Source of the DNA: Pholis gunnellus
Taxonomy: Eukaryota; Chordata; Actinopteri; Perciformes; Pholidae
Direction: 5' to 3'
DNA length: 64,000 bases
NCBI GenBank assembly: GCA_910591455.2
Contig: OU342817.1
Coordinates: 1,883,480-1,947,479, forward strand
This document shows, piece after piece, positions 1 to 63,951 of this stretch. The notes under the pieces are model-generated. The model was not told the DNA's origin, did no database searches, and saw only the letters and a program-made list of their open reading frames with translations. How positions within the stretch are numbered: the first letter of the stretch is position 1; each line of letters begins with the position of its first letter. The position numbers and the translations under genes are program-made.

Positions 1-51
1 GTGTGCCTGAGTTTGGCTCGGTGTTGTCTTTGGTCTGTGAGGTCTCTCTAA

Positions 52-69
52 GTGTGTGTGTGTGTGTGT

Positions 70-101
<32 letters not shown>
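52..101 (+). repeat. (TG)n just upstream of the zmynd11 PWWP exon acceptor
   Basis: About 50 bp of TG with one C interruption, ending 11 bases before the exon. It replaces most of the pyrimidine tract. Confidence 0.95.
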
Positions 102-112
102 TGCCTCGGCAG

Positions 113-231
113 ACACCCAACCATGACCTGGTGTGGGCCAAGATGAAGGGATTTGGCTACTGGCCGGCTAAAGTCCTTCAGAGGGATGAAAGCCAGGTGG
201 ACGTGCGCTTCTTTGGCCACCAGCACCAGAG
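113..231 (+). CDS. zmynd11: zmynd11 exon: PWWP domain, first part
   Basis: Encodes TPNHDLVWAKMKGFG, then YWPAKVLQ and a stretch ending VRFFGHQHQ, the N-terminal beta-barrel of the PWWP domain. The acceptor is the cag at 110-112, preceded by a TG repeat and ttgcctcgg. The donor is AG|gttagg. It starts in phase 0 and leaves two bases (AG) that complete Arg with the next exon. Confidence 0.95.
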
Positions 232-2844
232 GTTAGGACGTCACAGTAACACAGCTTTCTGTCGCTTTGGGCTGAACTTCAACACCTCAGGTTGAGACGG
301 ATGATCTCCTTGTTACGAGAGGACAATTTTGTTTTGTATTACTTCTTTCCCAGAACACTCCAGATGATGGTCTCTGTTCTCACACCATTCATTCATTCAT
401 TCATTCGTTCATCCAAAACAGACGCAAACACGGTTAAAATGGACCGAAACGAATGAAAAAGGTGCAGTGCTGCGTGGTAAATCTCGAGCACTGTTTTTCC
501 TCCCTGTCCTCTCACAGAGCGTGGATCCCCGCCGACAACATCCAGGACATCAAGGTGAGCATCCAGCAGCTGCAGGTGAAGCGCAGCAGCGGCTGGAAGA
601 AGGCGTGCGAGGAGATGGAGCTCTACCAGCGCTTCCTGCGAGAGGGCCGCTTCTGGAAAACAAAGATGGAGGAGAGCAGCATGCCGTCACTACCGCCTCT
701 GCAGCAGAACCAGAGTCAGAACCAGAGTCAGAACCAGAACCAGAGTCAGAGTCAGAACCAGAGTCAGAGTCAGCAGCAGCAGCAGGAGGGCGGCGGGAGG
801 ACGGACAGGCTGGAGAGGACGGACGAAGCCGAGTCCAGCATCTCCTCCACCAGCAACGAGCAGGTCCGACAAGTACGTGGGGTCAGTTCAGTTTACTCCT
901 CTTTTAATATTGCCGTGCTCTATTTGACAAACCGTGAACGTAAGTGATGCAGGACGGGAACACGAGCGTCTCTCTGTTTCTTCATGAGACAAAATTGACC
1001 TGTGGATTGTTGCAAAGTCCTCGTTTGCTGCAGTTTGTCACATTTAGTCAGAGATTTAAAATCAGTTTAAACTGTTTAATCACAAACACAAAGCCAACAG
1101 TTCAAACTCATCTGTACTAAAGTTATTCATGGCTTTGGAGGAAATGGATTAAAAGGAACAGAAATGAGAAACAGCAAACTCTGCCACCTGGTGGCTGAAC
1201 GCAGTACAACATATTTAATCTGGTCCACAAGTTGTTTTTATTTATTTTCTTAAATACATTTTTAGTAATTTAGTAAATAACATTTAATACTAAAGTAGAA
1301 ATAGAAAGCGTTTGTGGGGATTAGCAGAAAATAAAAACATATTCTACTGTTGAGCTGAGCAGAAGGTGTTTTATCATCTAATATTAATAATAATGTTGTT
1401 TCTGCAAAGACACGCTGATAACAAATAAACAGCAACAACCGCGTTAAAATGTGTTTAAACTTTAAATGTCGTCTTAGGTTTTTGAGTTCTGTGATCATCT
1501 CTTTCATTCAGAGATATTTAATGTTCTTTATGTTCACGGTTCCACATCATCAAACATACAAATAATGAAACGCTTCTTGTTTACCGTTTTAAAATAGTTT
1601 TTATTTTCTTGTTTCTCTTCTAATTATTGAGTAAAATGCTTCAAATTAATTTCCGTTTAATAGTTTTAGTCTGAATTGGAAAAAGGAAGGAAAACCGTCA
1701 GGATATTTTTAACATTTTAACAAAATGTATTTAATAAATAAATAAATATTTATTTGTCTTCCTGTGTTTCCAGCTCAAAGGCAGTCTGGAGCCCAAGGCC
1801 AAGAAAAGCCGTCGATCTCAGATGGTGGAGCCCAAAGAAGAAGTCAGTGTGAGTGAGATCGTCTCCACACACGCACACACAGTCAGGATGTCTGTTAGAT
1901 AAATATACGTCTTATCTCGCAGCTTATTGCAGCGTTAGATCTTTGTCCTTCCGCTGTATTCGGATCAGAACTCCGCTTTAAAAACAACAACAGATCGCTG
2001 GACGATGTAATCGACCGATGAGAACCGAGTACAGCACAGAGCGGCGTGTTGTGCGTCGGTGTTTCTAAAGAACGTGTCCTTCTCTGTCATTTACTTGACT
2101 TTTTCAGTCTGTGCTCCAATGCTCGTCTCTCCACCAGGACCCGGAGCCCGAGATGGAGGCGGTGAGCTCCAGCCAGGAGATCCCGGTGTCCTCGGCGCCC
2201 CAGCAGCCCGAGAGGCTGTCGGTGTCCACGCAGACCAAGAAGGCCGGCGGCGGGTCGCCGCGCACGCTGCACCGCGGCACCCAGACCAGCAGCGACGGCG
2301 CCTGCCAGAACATGTGCCACGAGAAGTACACCAAGGTCTTCAACGACGTCAAGGAGATGATGAAGGCCGACAACAAGAGGGAGACGGAGAGGGTCGTCAG
2401 AGAGGCGCTGGAGAAGGTTGGTGCTGGACGATCGAGGAGGAGGAGGAGGAGGAGGAGGAGGAGGAGGAGGAGGAGGAGGAGGTCTGCATATCTGTGAGAG
2501 GGTCTTCAGTTCTTAAGGAGTCTCTCTGTCTTCCCCCTTCAGCTCCGTGCGGAGATGGAAGAGGAGAAGCGCCAGGCGGTGAGCAAGGCGGTGGCCGGAG
2601 CTCAGGCGGAGATGGAGCGCAAGTGTAAGCAGGTGAAGGAGAAGTGTAAAGAGGAGCTGGTGGAGGAGGTGAAGAAGGTGGTGGCCCAGAACAAGCAGCT
2701 GGTCTCCCAGACCAAGAAGAAGCAGTGGGTGAGTTCTGATGTTTGTGTTTAAAGAATATTTCTGTCGGTGATGTGTCATCATGAGGCTGCAGCTCGTTTA
2801 ATCAGGGCTCCTGTTTTTAATCATCACTGTTGGTTCATCGTGAG

Positions 2845-2876
<32 letters not shown>

Positions 2877-3003
2877 GCAGTGTTATAACTGTGAGGAGGA
2901 GGCCATGTATCACTGCTGCTGGAACACCTCGTACTGCTCCATCAAGTGTCAGCAGGAGCACTGGCACGCCGACCACAAACGAACCTGCCGCAGGAAGAGA
3001 TGA
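113..3003 (+). CDS. zmynd11: zmynd11 (BS69), 3' half: PWWP, coiled coil and MYND finger, six exons
   Basis: Nuclear chromatin reader. In the family, PHD-bromo-PWWP binds H3.3 trimethylated on K36 and the MYND finger docks PxLxP-type partners. Coding exons are 113-231, 518-863, 1774-1848, 2138-2416, 2543-2728 and 2881-3003; all introns are GT-AG and the phases join without a break. Domains in order: PWWP (TPNHDLVWAKMKGFG to about ELYQRFL), a low-complexity Q/N/S linker, the conserved stretch ending EALEK, a long charged coiled coil (LRAEMEEEKRQAV onward), then the MYND finger starting CYNCEEEAMYHCC and ending RRKR before TGA. The sequence follows vertebrate ZMYND11 closely outside the linker. 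The 5' exons (PHD, bromodomain, start codon) lie upstream of base 1, so the gene is partial here. It converges on dip2c, as in human. Confidence 0.96.
518..863 (+). CDS. zmynd11: zmynd11 exon: PWWP end plus Q/N/S-rich linker
   Basis: Encodes AWIPADNIQDIK through LREGRFWK (end of PWWP and its helix), then a linker of about 45 residues dominated by QNQSQ-type repeats and a Q5 run, then the conserved ESSISSTSNEQ. Acceptor cacag at 513-517. The donor chosen is CAG|gtccga because it restores the conserved EQ-L junction. A better-looking in-frame donor, CAA|gtacgt, lies 9 bases downstream (exon end 872). Confidence 0.93.
864..1773 (+). other. zmynd11 intron, nothing coding
   Basis: AT-rich intron between the PWWP-linker exon and the basic-linker exon. 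No repeat of note and no conserved frame seen. Confidence 0.7.
1774..1848 (+). CDS. zmynd11: zmynd11 exon: basic linker
   Basis: Short 25-codon exon encoding LKGSLEPKAKK, then SRRSQMVEPKEEVS. Acceptor tttccag at 1767-1773, donor AGT|gtgagt. The KAKKSRR cluster is a plausible nuclear localisation patch. Phase 0 on both sides. Confidence 0.9.
2138..2416 (+). CDS. zmynd11: zmynd11 exon: conserved linker before coiled coil
   Basis: Encodes 93 codons from DPEPEMEAVSSSQEIP through KETERVVREALEK-like sequence (here RETERVVREALEK). Acceptor ccaccag at 2131-2137, donor AAG|gttggt. An upstream acceptor (tttttcag, ending at 2107) would add ten in-frame codons beginning SVLQC. The shorter form was chosen because it matches the vertebrate protein. 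Confidence 0.93.
2434..2482 (+). repeat. (GAG)n in zmynd11 intron
   Basis: About 16 tandem GAG/AGG triplets starting 17 bases after a donor, a purine-rich stretch within a short 126-bp intron. Confidence 0.95.
2543..2728 (+). CDS. zmynd11: zmynd11 exon: coiled coil
   Basis: 62 codons, LRAEMEEEKRQAVSKAV through QTKKKQW. The continuous run of charged residues with heptad-like hydrophobics and no proline fits the coiled coil preceding MYND. Acceptor cccccttcag ending at 2542, donor TGG|gtgagt. Confidence 0.95.
2845..2875 (+). repeat. (GTT)n before the zmynd11 MYND exon
   Basis: About ten GTT triplets running to within five bases of the acceptor AG, so it serves as the polypyrimidine-like tract. 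Confidence 0.9.
2881..3003 (+). CDS. zmynd11: zmynd11 last coding exon: MYND zinc finger and stop
   Basis: Encodes CYNCEEEAMYHCC, then WNTSYCSIKCQQEHWH and a tail ending CRRKR, followed by TGA. The Cys/His ligands of the MYND zinc finger (CxxC, CC, CxxxC, H and final C) are all present. The acceptor tttgcag is preceded by a GTT trinucleotide repeat in place of an ordinary pyrimidine tract. Confidence 0.97.
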   Translation, partial: CYNCEEEAMYHCCWNTSYCSIKCQQEHWHADHKRTCRRKR

Positions 3004-3096
3004 ACAAGCCCCGCCCCCCGCCCCTCCCCCTCTTTTGACCTTACACAGCACGCCATTGGCTCTCGCCCTCTCCTCCTCCTGTCAGTCAGTGTCTAC

Positions 3097-3099
<3 letters not shown>

Positions 3100-3173
<74 letters not shown>
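3100..3173 (+). repeat. (CA)n in zmynd11 3' UTR
   Basis: About 37 CA units roughly 100 bp after the stop codon, so probably present in mature zmynd11 mRNA. Confidence 0.95.
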
Positions 3174-3175
<2 letters not shown>

Positions 3176-5042
3176 CCCTCCTGCTTCTCTACCGGCCTTC
3201 CTGAAAACTTTGTGGACCCGACGTTTTCTGCGTGAAAAGAGCAATTTGTTACTTTTTTTTTGTTTTCCTTTTGTTTCTATTATTTAATATACCCATTGTA
3301 TTGATTTCTATATTATCGTTTTTCTTCTTCTTCTCTGAATCGTGAACTCGGATGCAGAGTTCCGGTATGATTTTTGTGTTTTTTTTTCTTTATTTTGTCT
3401 TTACTGAAGTGCTACCTTTGAGCTTGTGTCAGAGATTGTGTTATTTAAGTGTGTAGTAACAGATGAGCGTTAACTGAATACATTTTATTACCCGAATTTT
3501 TAAATAATCCACTTTTTCTTACTGTAAAATGCAACAAATACACGCCGTCAATCGTACAACTCAGACCCACCGCGAGTCCTGTTGCTGCATCGAACGAGCG
3601 CCGCTTTCATAGAGAAAACATTTAAAAAATGACAAAAAAACTGCACCGATATTGTGGACGACGCGTCTCACCGTGTTGGTTGTTTCTTTAGTTTTTTTTT
3701 TATTAAAGTATTGCGGTGAGTAGCACCGATTATCGTTTCTACCTAAAATCATATCGTCCTCGAGTCACTTACTGGGAACAGGGTCCGTGAAGAGAAGTCG
3801 GCTAAATACATCTTCCGTGTATTATTATTATAACGATAACATTATTATGCACATTCTGGGGCTCCTTTCTTAATAGACTAGTTTTTATGAATCCGATATT
3901 TAAAAAAAAGAAGAGAAAAGCTTCTAATTGGTTCTAAATTGAGGAAATGTTGAGCGATCTTTCCTGAGCTGGATCTTAGAGACGTTCCATGATTTGACTG
4001 TTTCTACACCTTCTTTCTTTCTTTTTGTTTTCTTAACCCAAATGTTTGTAATATTGCCAAAAAAACACACACGAGACATTTTGTTGAACCGAGCTGAAGA
4101 CATCTGGCGAGTCGTCCTGCAACCTTAAAATAACTAAATATATATTTTCTCATGCTTTTGTCGGTATTATTTTTACGGGAGCTTTGGGAGGCAAGTGAGC
4201 AACTAAAATATGTGGCGATCCGTCTGTTAGGTCTGATTTATGATGATTGTCTCTGCATTATGAAGTCAGAACAGCTGTTGACAGGCTCAGCTGTCTGTCT
4301 GTGGAACAGCTGGATGTGGTTGTGATACTCACTCTGGCCACTAGAGGCAGACGTGCAGCACTACTCCATGTTCTAAATGGGGAGAAATAGCGTTCATGTT
4401 GTCTTTACACAACATCTCTGATGTTCAGCCTCTTGTGGCCGCAACGAGTATTACAACAACAAAACGAACCTTTCAGATGAAAGAATGAATTAAAATAGAG
4501 TTTAGAGAGATTATCCGGGCTAAACCTTCCTTCCACGTGTTGTTCAGTCGGAAACGAAGGCGGACGCCTCTCAGCGCTCCCGTACGTTTCTAAAGCGACT
4601 CTTTCACTGCGTCCGCTGTGGTTTCTCTCTCGTCGGTCATTCTCTTGCTCCCCGTGAGGCGACATGCATGTTGATGGTTTCATGGTTTTGTCTTCTTTTA
4701 CTTTCATTACGGTAAAACAAAAACAAACAAAAAAAAACCGAGCAGAAGCTCGCTGGTGTTTTAATAAACAGTGACGATGGATGGACCAATATAAAACATT
4801 ATGCAAATGTGAATGATCAAACTGTTCTCTCGCTTCCTGCACTAGATGTTGAGTGGTGTGTAAATATGGTGCTTTTGAAACTTCTTTCTTTTTCTTAAAG
4901 TGGCGATCAAATTGCCGGTTTTGGGGTTTTCTGTGAGCAGCGTGACACTTTTAAAGTTGGTTGACTGAATGATTCGGTTGCTCTGTTTCTTCTGCGCACA
5001 TGTTGCTGTTTAATCGGTTTGTGCTTCTTTTAACATGTGACA

Positions 5043-5048
5043 AATAAA
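5043..5048 (+). terminator. Candidate zmynd11 polyadenylation signal (proximal)
   Basis: AATAAA in the context gacaaataaaataccg about 2 kb after the zmynd11 stop. The spacing is reasonable for this gene. The site is inferred, with no transcript evidence. Confidence 0.4.
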
Positions 5049-5882
5049 ATACCGTAAATTCTCTACATAGTGGGCAGGAACCGTTTTCATTCATCTCCAC
5101 TAAAGATGAGACTTTCATCCCTACGGTCTGTGAATTACACTTTAAAACGTCAACGCTTCAGGTGCAAGTACCACACTACAGTACTACATAGTACTTGTAC
5201 AACATGTACTGCATAATAATTGACCCGGTGAAACAATTATTCATGTTACTCCTCGATTCAACAGGACTTAATGCAATACATCAAAGTGTTTTTCAATGAC
5301 TTAATACTTTTTAACCTGATATATTTATGTAGGTAGTACTCTCAATTATGTACTACATACTATATGAATCTAGTGTGTACTTTATACTTGTCTTGGAATA
5401 CTGTTTTCCAGTTATTACACAATGAATCCTCAGGATTCAACGTTTTGTACCAACAGGAAACGATACAATACGTGTCGCGTTAGGGCTGCAACTGATGATT
5501 GATGGTATATATATATATATATATATATCACTATATAATATTCATTATGTTATTTACATCTTTACTGTTAAAGTATTGGAAAGGATCTTCAAATGACTTG
5601 ATTTGTCCGTTAAACACCAAATAATGTTCAATTTACGTCGACATCAAACAGAATTCTCACGTTTTGAGAAGCAAATATTATTGTTTGTTTGATTCATTTC
5701 TTATCAACAGCTGTTGATACATTTTCTTAATGTTCTTGGTTTTATTTTCCAGTATTTGTGTGACGTTGTTCTATGTCGGAATGTTTTCATTGGGAAATCT
5801 GAAGAGTTTCATAAACAGCAGCCGAAAGCGACGGCTGATAATATTCCATATTTTGATTTATCTCATCAAATCCTATTTAAAA

Positions 5883-6033
5883 AACAACATTGTGTTCGTG
5901 CGTCTCTCAATACCGCCCGACTTCCTGTCTGTGACTCTCCGCTCCAGCTTCAGTAGGAACCAAAGTGCTCGGAGCAGAGAGTCACAGACAGGAAGTCAGG
6001 CGGTATTGAGAGACGCACGAACACAATGTTGTT
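5883..6033 (+). repeat. 63-bp near-perfect inverted repeat (hairpin)
   Basis: Arms 5883-5945 and 5971-6033 are reverse complements over 63 bases with two mismatches, separated by a 25-base loop. Both mismatches are C opposite A on the plus strand, hence G-U wobbles in a minus-strand RNA. The site lies between the proximal and distal zmynd11 polyadenylation signals. It could be a foldback element or MITE remnant, or a source of double-stranded RNA. No target-site duplication was recognised. Confidence 0.85.
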
Positions 6034-6071
6034 GTTTTGGTGGTTTATGACCTAATCCAACATACAGTGTA

Positions 6072-6104
6072 TGTGTGTGTGTGTGTGTGTGCGCGTGTGT
6101 GTGT
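6072..6104 (+). repeat. (TG)n
   Basis: About 33 bp of TG with two C substitutions, about 40 bp beyond the inverted repeat. Confidence 0.9.
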
Positions 6105-7314
6105 TTTCTGTAGTTTTCGACACCCAGTGGCCCAGAATAAGAAGCTGCATCAGGCTTTGATAACAGCGTAAAGATGATTATGGTTTGAAAACTGTCCACT
6201 ATTAGAGGATTTACGGTAACTGCTGTTCCAGACTTTAAAAACTTAAAAGGTCTCACGTGCTCGTTGCGGAGTCTTTCTTTGGGAACTCATTTAAGTGTAT
6301 CACTTTAAGATGTAACATGTTGCTGTACAGTGTGAGCGTCTCTCTTCTTATCCAGCGGCTTCACATTTAAGTCTTGATTTCTGGAAAAGAGTTCTTTTAA
6401 TGTTCTCTTGTTCTTCACCACAGTCCTCCTCCTCCTCCTCATCATTGCACTACATGTAAATAAATGTTCTTCCTGCTTCATATTATGTGTACATTGTAAA
6501 TGTATTCACGAATATTCAATTTGCGTTGTGTTCACAGTGATCTGGATGACTGTTAGTTCTAGTTTTGTACAGTGTACAACCGTTAATCACGTCAGCTCGT
6601 CCTCCTTTCATTTCTCTTTATTTTAACAATATGTCACGTTGAAAGCCAAACTAATAATACATTGTATGTTCTCCCCAAACTGACACATTTGACCTTTTAT
6701 TTCTTTTCACTGTTTTTATATTCGTCCATCCAGCCGTAAAGAAAGAGAGATTTCAGTGTGAAGCGTCTTTGATGTCATTCCAGTCTGTACGTTCTTATTC
6801 TTTAGTATCTGCATGAGTAAAGGTGTGTGTGTGTGTGTGTGTTCTGTTCCTCTTCATGTGCTACAGAAGAAGACCCGGCTGCTCTCCCTCAGAGTAAAGC
6901 AATATGACAATGACCTTCTTTTCAGTTCTGGAACTTCAGTCGAGTTTTAAATCTTTTGAAGCCGTTTTGCTTGAAAACGTTGAGTAATCGATCGGACCGT
7001 CGCCCATAACCGGACCTTCCACTGTTCTTATTCCACAGTATTACAGTACACGCTACTCCGCAGTGTCGTAGTACATAGTACTCCACAGTATTACAGTACA
7101 TAGTACCACGTGAGTACTGAGATCCTGCTTGAACTCACGGAGTCGTTGTGTGCTTCCAGCTGGAATGAACCCGTGTGTCGTGTGCGCTGCCTCTGTTCAT
7201 ATGTAAACTCTTCATCGTGGCTTCACATTTTCTATGCTCCGGACGTTTCTCTTTTTTTTTATGCTTTAGCTAGCAATATGTATATAAATATATTCTATGT
7301 GCTAACATGGAGGA

Positions 7315-7320
7315 AATAAA
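7315..7320 (+). terminator. Candidate zmynd11 polyadenylation signal (distal)
   Basis: AATAAA followed within 30 bases by a GU-rich stretch (gttgttgtgtttcc), the usual downstream element. If used, the 3' UTR would include the 63-bp inverted repeat at 5883-6033. Confidence 0.3.
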
Positions 7321-7569
7321 TGTATCAACAAGTTGTTGTGTTTCCACTTGTCGTCCTTATTCTTCTTCTCTCCTGGAGTTCAGATCGTGGACTCGTGTTC
7401 CTTCACCGCTCCGAGTTTCTTCCTGCAGAGAGTTTGAGACGTCGACAGATTTCTGCTCGAAAGACTGAACGTTTATATCGGAGATGCTTCTCTGTCATAA
7501 CGGTGTCGTGTGAAAAGTTAACCGGACGAATAACAAAAACATATCGACTGATGACGTACTGCTTATGAT

Positions 7570-7817
7570 TTATTTATATTCATGACATTATACTAGGACT
7601 TCAACGTCATACTTTGACTTTTCATTTATTTTCTACGGCATTCCTCATATGACTTTGTCAAACTATACTAAGACATTTTTGGACTTCCTATACTGTAAGT
7701 TTATTCCTGAATTGTTTTTTAACATTGTTAATTTGGGCGTTTTTAATGACATTTTTCAACATGTTATGAATTATTTTTGTCATACTATAAGTTTTTATGA
7801 GTTTCTTTTCGACATAC

Positions 7818-7857
<40 letters not shown>

Positions 7858-7900
7858 ATATTATACTATGACCTGTTTTCATGAGTTTAAAAAAAAATAA
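7570..7900 (+). repeat. Degenerate AT-rich repeat tract with (TA)n
   Basis: Motifs of the type gacatactat and tcatactat recur irregularly, with a 33-bp TA run at 7820-7852. It resembles decayed short-unit satellites common in fish. It sits between the two convergent 3' ends. Confidence 0.5.
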
Positions 7901-8208
7901 TTCTGAACATTTTCTGAAAATGTTTTTCAACTGAAATGTAGAAATTACATTTGATCTTATTCTGAATAACATTTACATTTGATCAAACACGTTCTGTATT
8001 AAATATACATTAGTAGATTAATGAAGATATCCTTGTGGGACTTTCTTTGAACTCTATATATATGAATATATAACATTAATATGTATTTTAATGTCACTCA
8101 GTGAGTATAGACGACTTTAAGGCTCGTTTTAAACATATTTGAGACCCATTTGTTCAACAATTTGCCCAAACCTGCCTAGCAACAATAACAAATCACAAAC
8201 ATTCCACT

Positions 8209-8238
8209 TTTATTGTCAAAATTGCTGAAATATTTATT
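8209..8238 (-). terminator. Candidate dip2c polyadenylation signals (pair)
   Basis: On the minus strand AATAAA occurs at 8238-8233 and again at 8214-8209. It is followed by a GU-rich run (agtggaatgtttgtgattt). Another AATAAA lies upstream at 8937-8932. Use is inferred, not observed. Confidence 0.4.
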
Positions 8239-9660
8239 TAATTGAAAGACTTCATGTCAACTCAAATAAGACATTTTTAAAACCTTTAAAAAACATACCG
8301 GGGGGGGGGCGACATACATTTTGCTGATACAAGAAAGAAAAAGTGAAGAAAGTGCTTTTTTTTTTTGTTTCTCTTTTCGTGTGTTGAATCCGGAACATTC
8401 TCGTATTCCTGCGACCTTTGACCTCACCACAGCTCTGCGATGCGTTCAAAGAGCCTCCGGTGAAACGCTTCACATTCTGCTTCCTGTTCTCAGTCTTCTG
8501 TTCCTGTCGTGACATCACTGTATGAGCCCTGATTGATCTGTCCATGTAAAAAATATGAAGGACCTCTGACTCTGATATTTACAATAGTTGCGGCTGCTCG
8601 CCTACCTGCTGTCCCGGGACACTCGGGGGGGTGATGAGGATTCACCGTTATCCTAGAAGAGCCGAGTGCTGCTTGTTGGTCTGTTCCAACTGAAGAGGGC
8701 TTTGTCAAATTTAAATAAAATTCTATTTCAAGATCAGAGACTCTGCTTGTTCTCTGGTGAAGGAGATTTATGAAGAGTTCTGATCCAAAGTTCAGACGTC
8801 CTAATATCTTTAGGAAAGTGACGCCAACTCCAGTTACAAACCCTGTTTTTAAGAGCAGTGTTGTGGTTTCCACTGGAGGTCAGCGAACATCCTCGTAACG
8901 TTTCCTCACAGTTAAGTTGGACTACAGTTCATTTATTAAAAGATTTAGTCATGTGTCACCTTAAATCAGAAATTCTGCCCTGAAAATAATAAAACCTTCA
9001 AATGGACCACACACATCTCAAACTATTGAAGCTATCTTGAATTAAGAGTAAATTTAAACGCTTGAACGCAACTTTGTCATGAATCAAATATGAGAATTTT
9101 GAATTTTGAGTTTTCTTTTCATAATTTTCAGCATCGTTTTCAATATAAAAATTATTACGTAAATGACTTTCAAAGAATATCGAGCGCACTGATTAGAAAT
9201 GTGAGTAATGATTTGAAATCTAATGGCACAAATGACTCATTTAAAGGAGTTACTTCTTTATCGAGTGTTTGAGGAGAAAACGTCTTTTACAGATTAATCA
9301 AATAAAAGTTGATGTTTTGGTTCAGAACTCTTCACGTGAAATTAAACTTCTAACTTGACTGATTCAAACATTTCAGACCAACATGCAGGTAAAAAAAAAA
9401 GCTTTGTGTGTCAATCTGCTTTACTTTTTAATATAAACTATAATTATATATTTTACCATAATATGCGTTTCACTCAAAATACAATGCTTTTTAGCTTTCT
9501 TTATATTAGCAAATATTCAAGAGCAAAACATTCTTGAACGTCTCGTCGTATAACTTCTAAAAGAGAAACAAAATAAATTAAATCGGTTTCTTTTTGTACA
9601 TACTTACATGATATGAATTGATGTGTTGTGTTGCTTCAGCTGAAGCATGTTAAAGGCAGC

Positions 9661-9730
9661 AGCTGTTAGCTGTTAGCTGTTAGCACACTGAGTTCAGCTG
9701 TTAGCTGTTAGCTGTTAGCACACTGAGTTC
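9661..9730 (+). repeat. Two perfect 35-bp tandem units
   Basis: Units 9661-9695 and 9696-9730 are identical. Each starts with three linked agctgttag nonamers followed by cacactgagttc. They lie in the probable dip2c 3' UTR. Confidence 0.95.
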
Positions 9731-10376
9731 CCGCTGAGATGGGACGGACGGTTCAGAAAATAATGAAGAATTCATTTTAAAAAAAATGTAACGCTTACAA
9801 AACGAAAAACCAGCTAGCATGAAACAAACGTGTCGTACCTCATCGGAACGGTTGAAGGACCTCCCCCTCGTATCAAAACATAGCTCGCTCTCTGTAATTG
9901 GTTGATATCGTAAAACATCGTTTTCTGCCACCGTTTGCTTTGTTTTTGTGTAAATATCCTTTAAAAAAAAAAAAAAAAAAAATAGCCTAAACTATTCTGA
10001 GGATGTGTTAGAAAACAAGCGACGTCAGCAAATACTGAACAGCAAAAATGTTAAAGTGAGACACGCGATTTAAAAGCCAGAATCTTTTGTTAGCGATTGT
10101 CTTCTTCCGCCAAACCACGACGCACGATTGACACTTTTTTTCCGGTAAACATTCGGCATGAATGAGAGAACTTTCTGGATCTGGATGTGCAAGTAAAGAG
10201 CACAGCCTGAGCGCTAAACAAAACCTCAACTCCACGTCTCGATTCTGGGAGATGGCTGGCGGCGCTGCCTGAGAAATGCCACTTCTTGTTCCTCGGGGAC
10301 TCCGGTTTTATTCTTTTCAGTCTCAGGAGCCAGACCGTCTTTGCGCCTTCCTTAAATAATCCTTCGTCCACGTCAT

Positions 10377-10389
10377 CCACCAGGGGGCG

Positions 10390-10392
<3 letters not shown>
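10377..10392 (+). promoter_or_regulatory. CTCF-type consensus overlapping the dip2c stop codon
   Basis: CCACCAGGGGGCGCTA agrees at every position with the core of the vertebrate CTCF consensus as I know it. Its last three bases are the complement of the dip2c TAG. Occupancy is an inference. Confidence 0.5.

Positions 10393-63951
<53,559 letters not shown>

Larger units (their letters stand above)
3004..5070 (+). other. zmynd11: zmynd11 probable 3' UTR (proximal form)
   Basis: AT- and T-rich sequence with no conserved reading frame from the stop codon to the candidate polyadenylation signal at 5043. It contains a CA microsatellite about 100 bp after the stop. The 3' end is inferred from the signal only; a longer form could run to about 7340. 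Confidence 0.45.
8190..10389 (-). other. dip2c: dip2c probable 3' UTR
   Basis: AT-rich sequence downstream of the dip2c stop with no conserved reading frame. It includes an A run at about 9962-9981 and two 35-bp tandem units at 9661-9730. The 3' boundary is inferred from the minus-strand polyadenylation signals at 8209-8238. Confidence 0.4.

Noticed and set aside
4338..4352. CTCF-like ccactagaggcag
   Set aside because: One base shorter than the core consensus.
5714..6256. Shared peptide HCVRASLNTA in plus- and minus-strand frames
   Set aside because: A consequence of the 63-bp inverted repeat, not of two related genes.
8490..8873. 127-codon minus-strand frame downstream of dip2c
   Set aside because: No similarity to a known family; lies in the probable dip2c 3' UTR.
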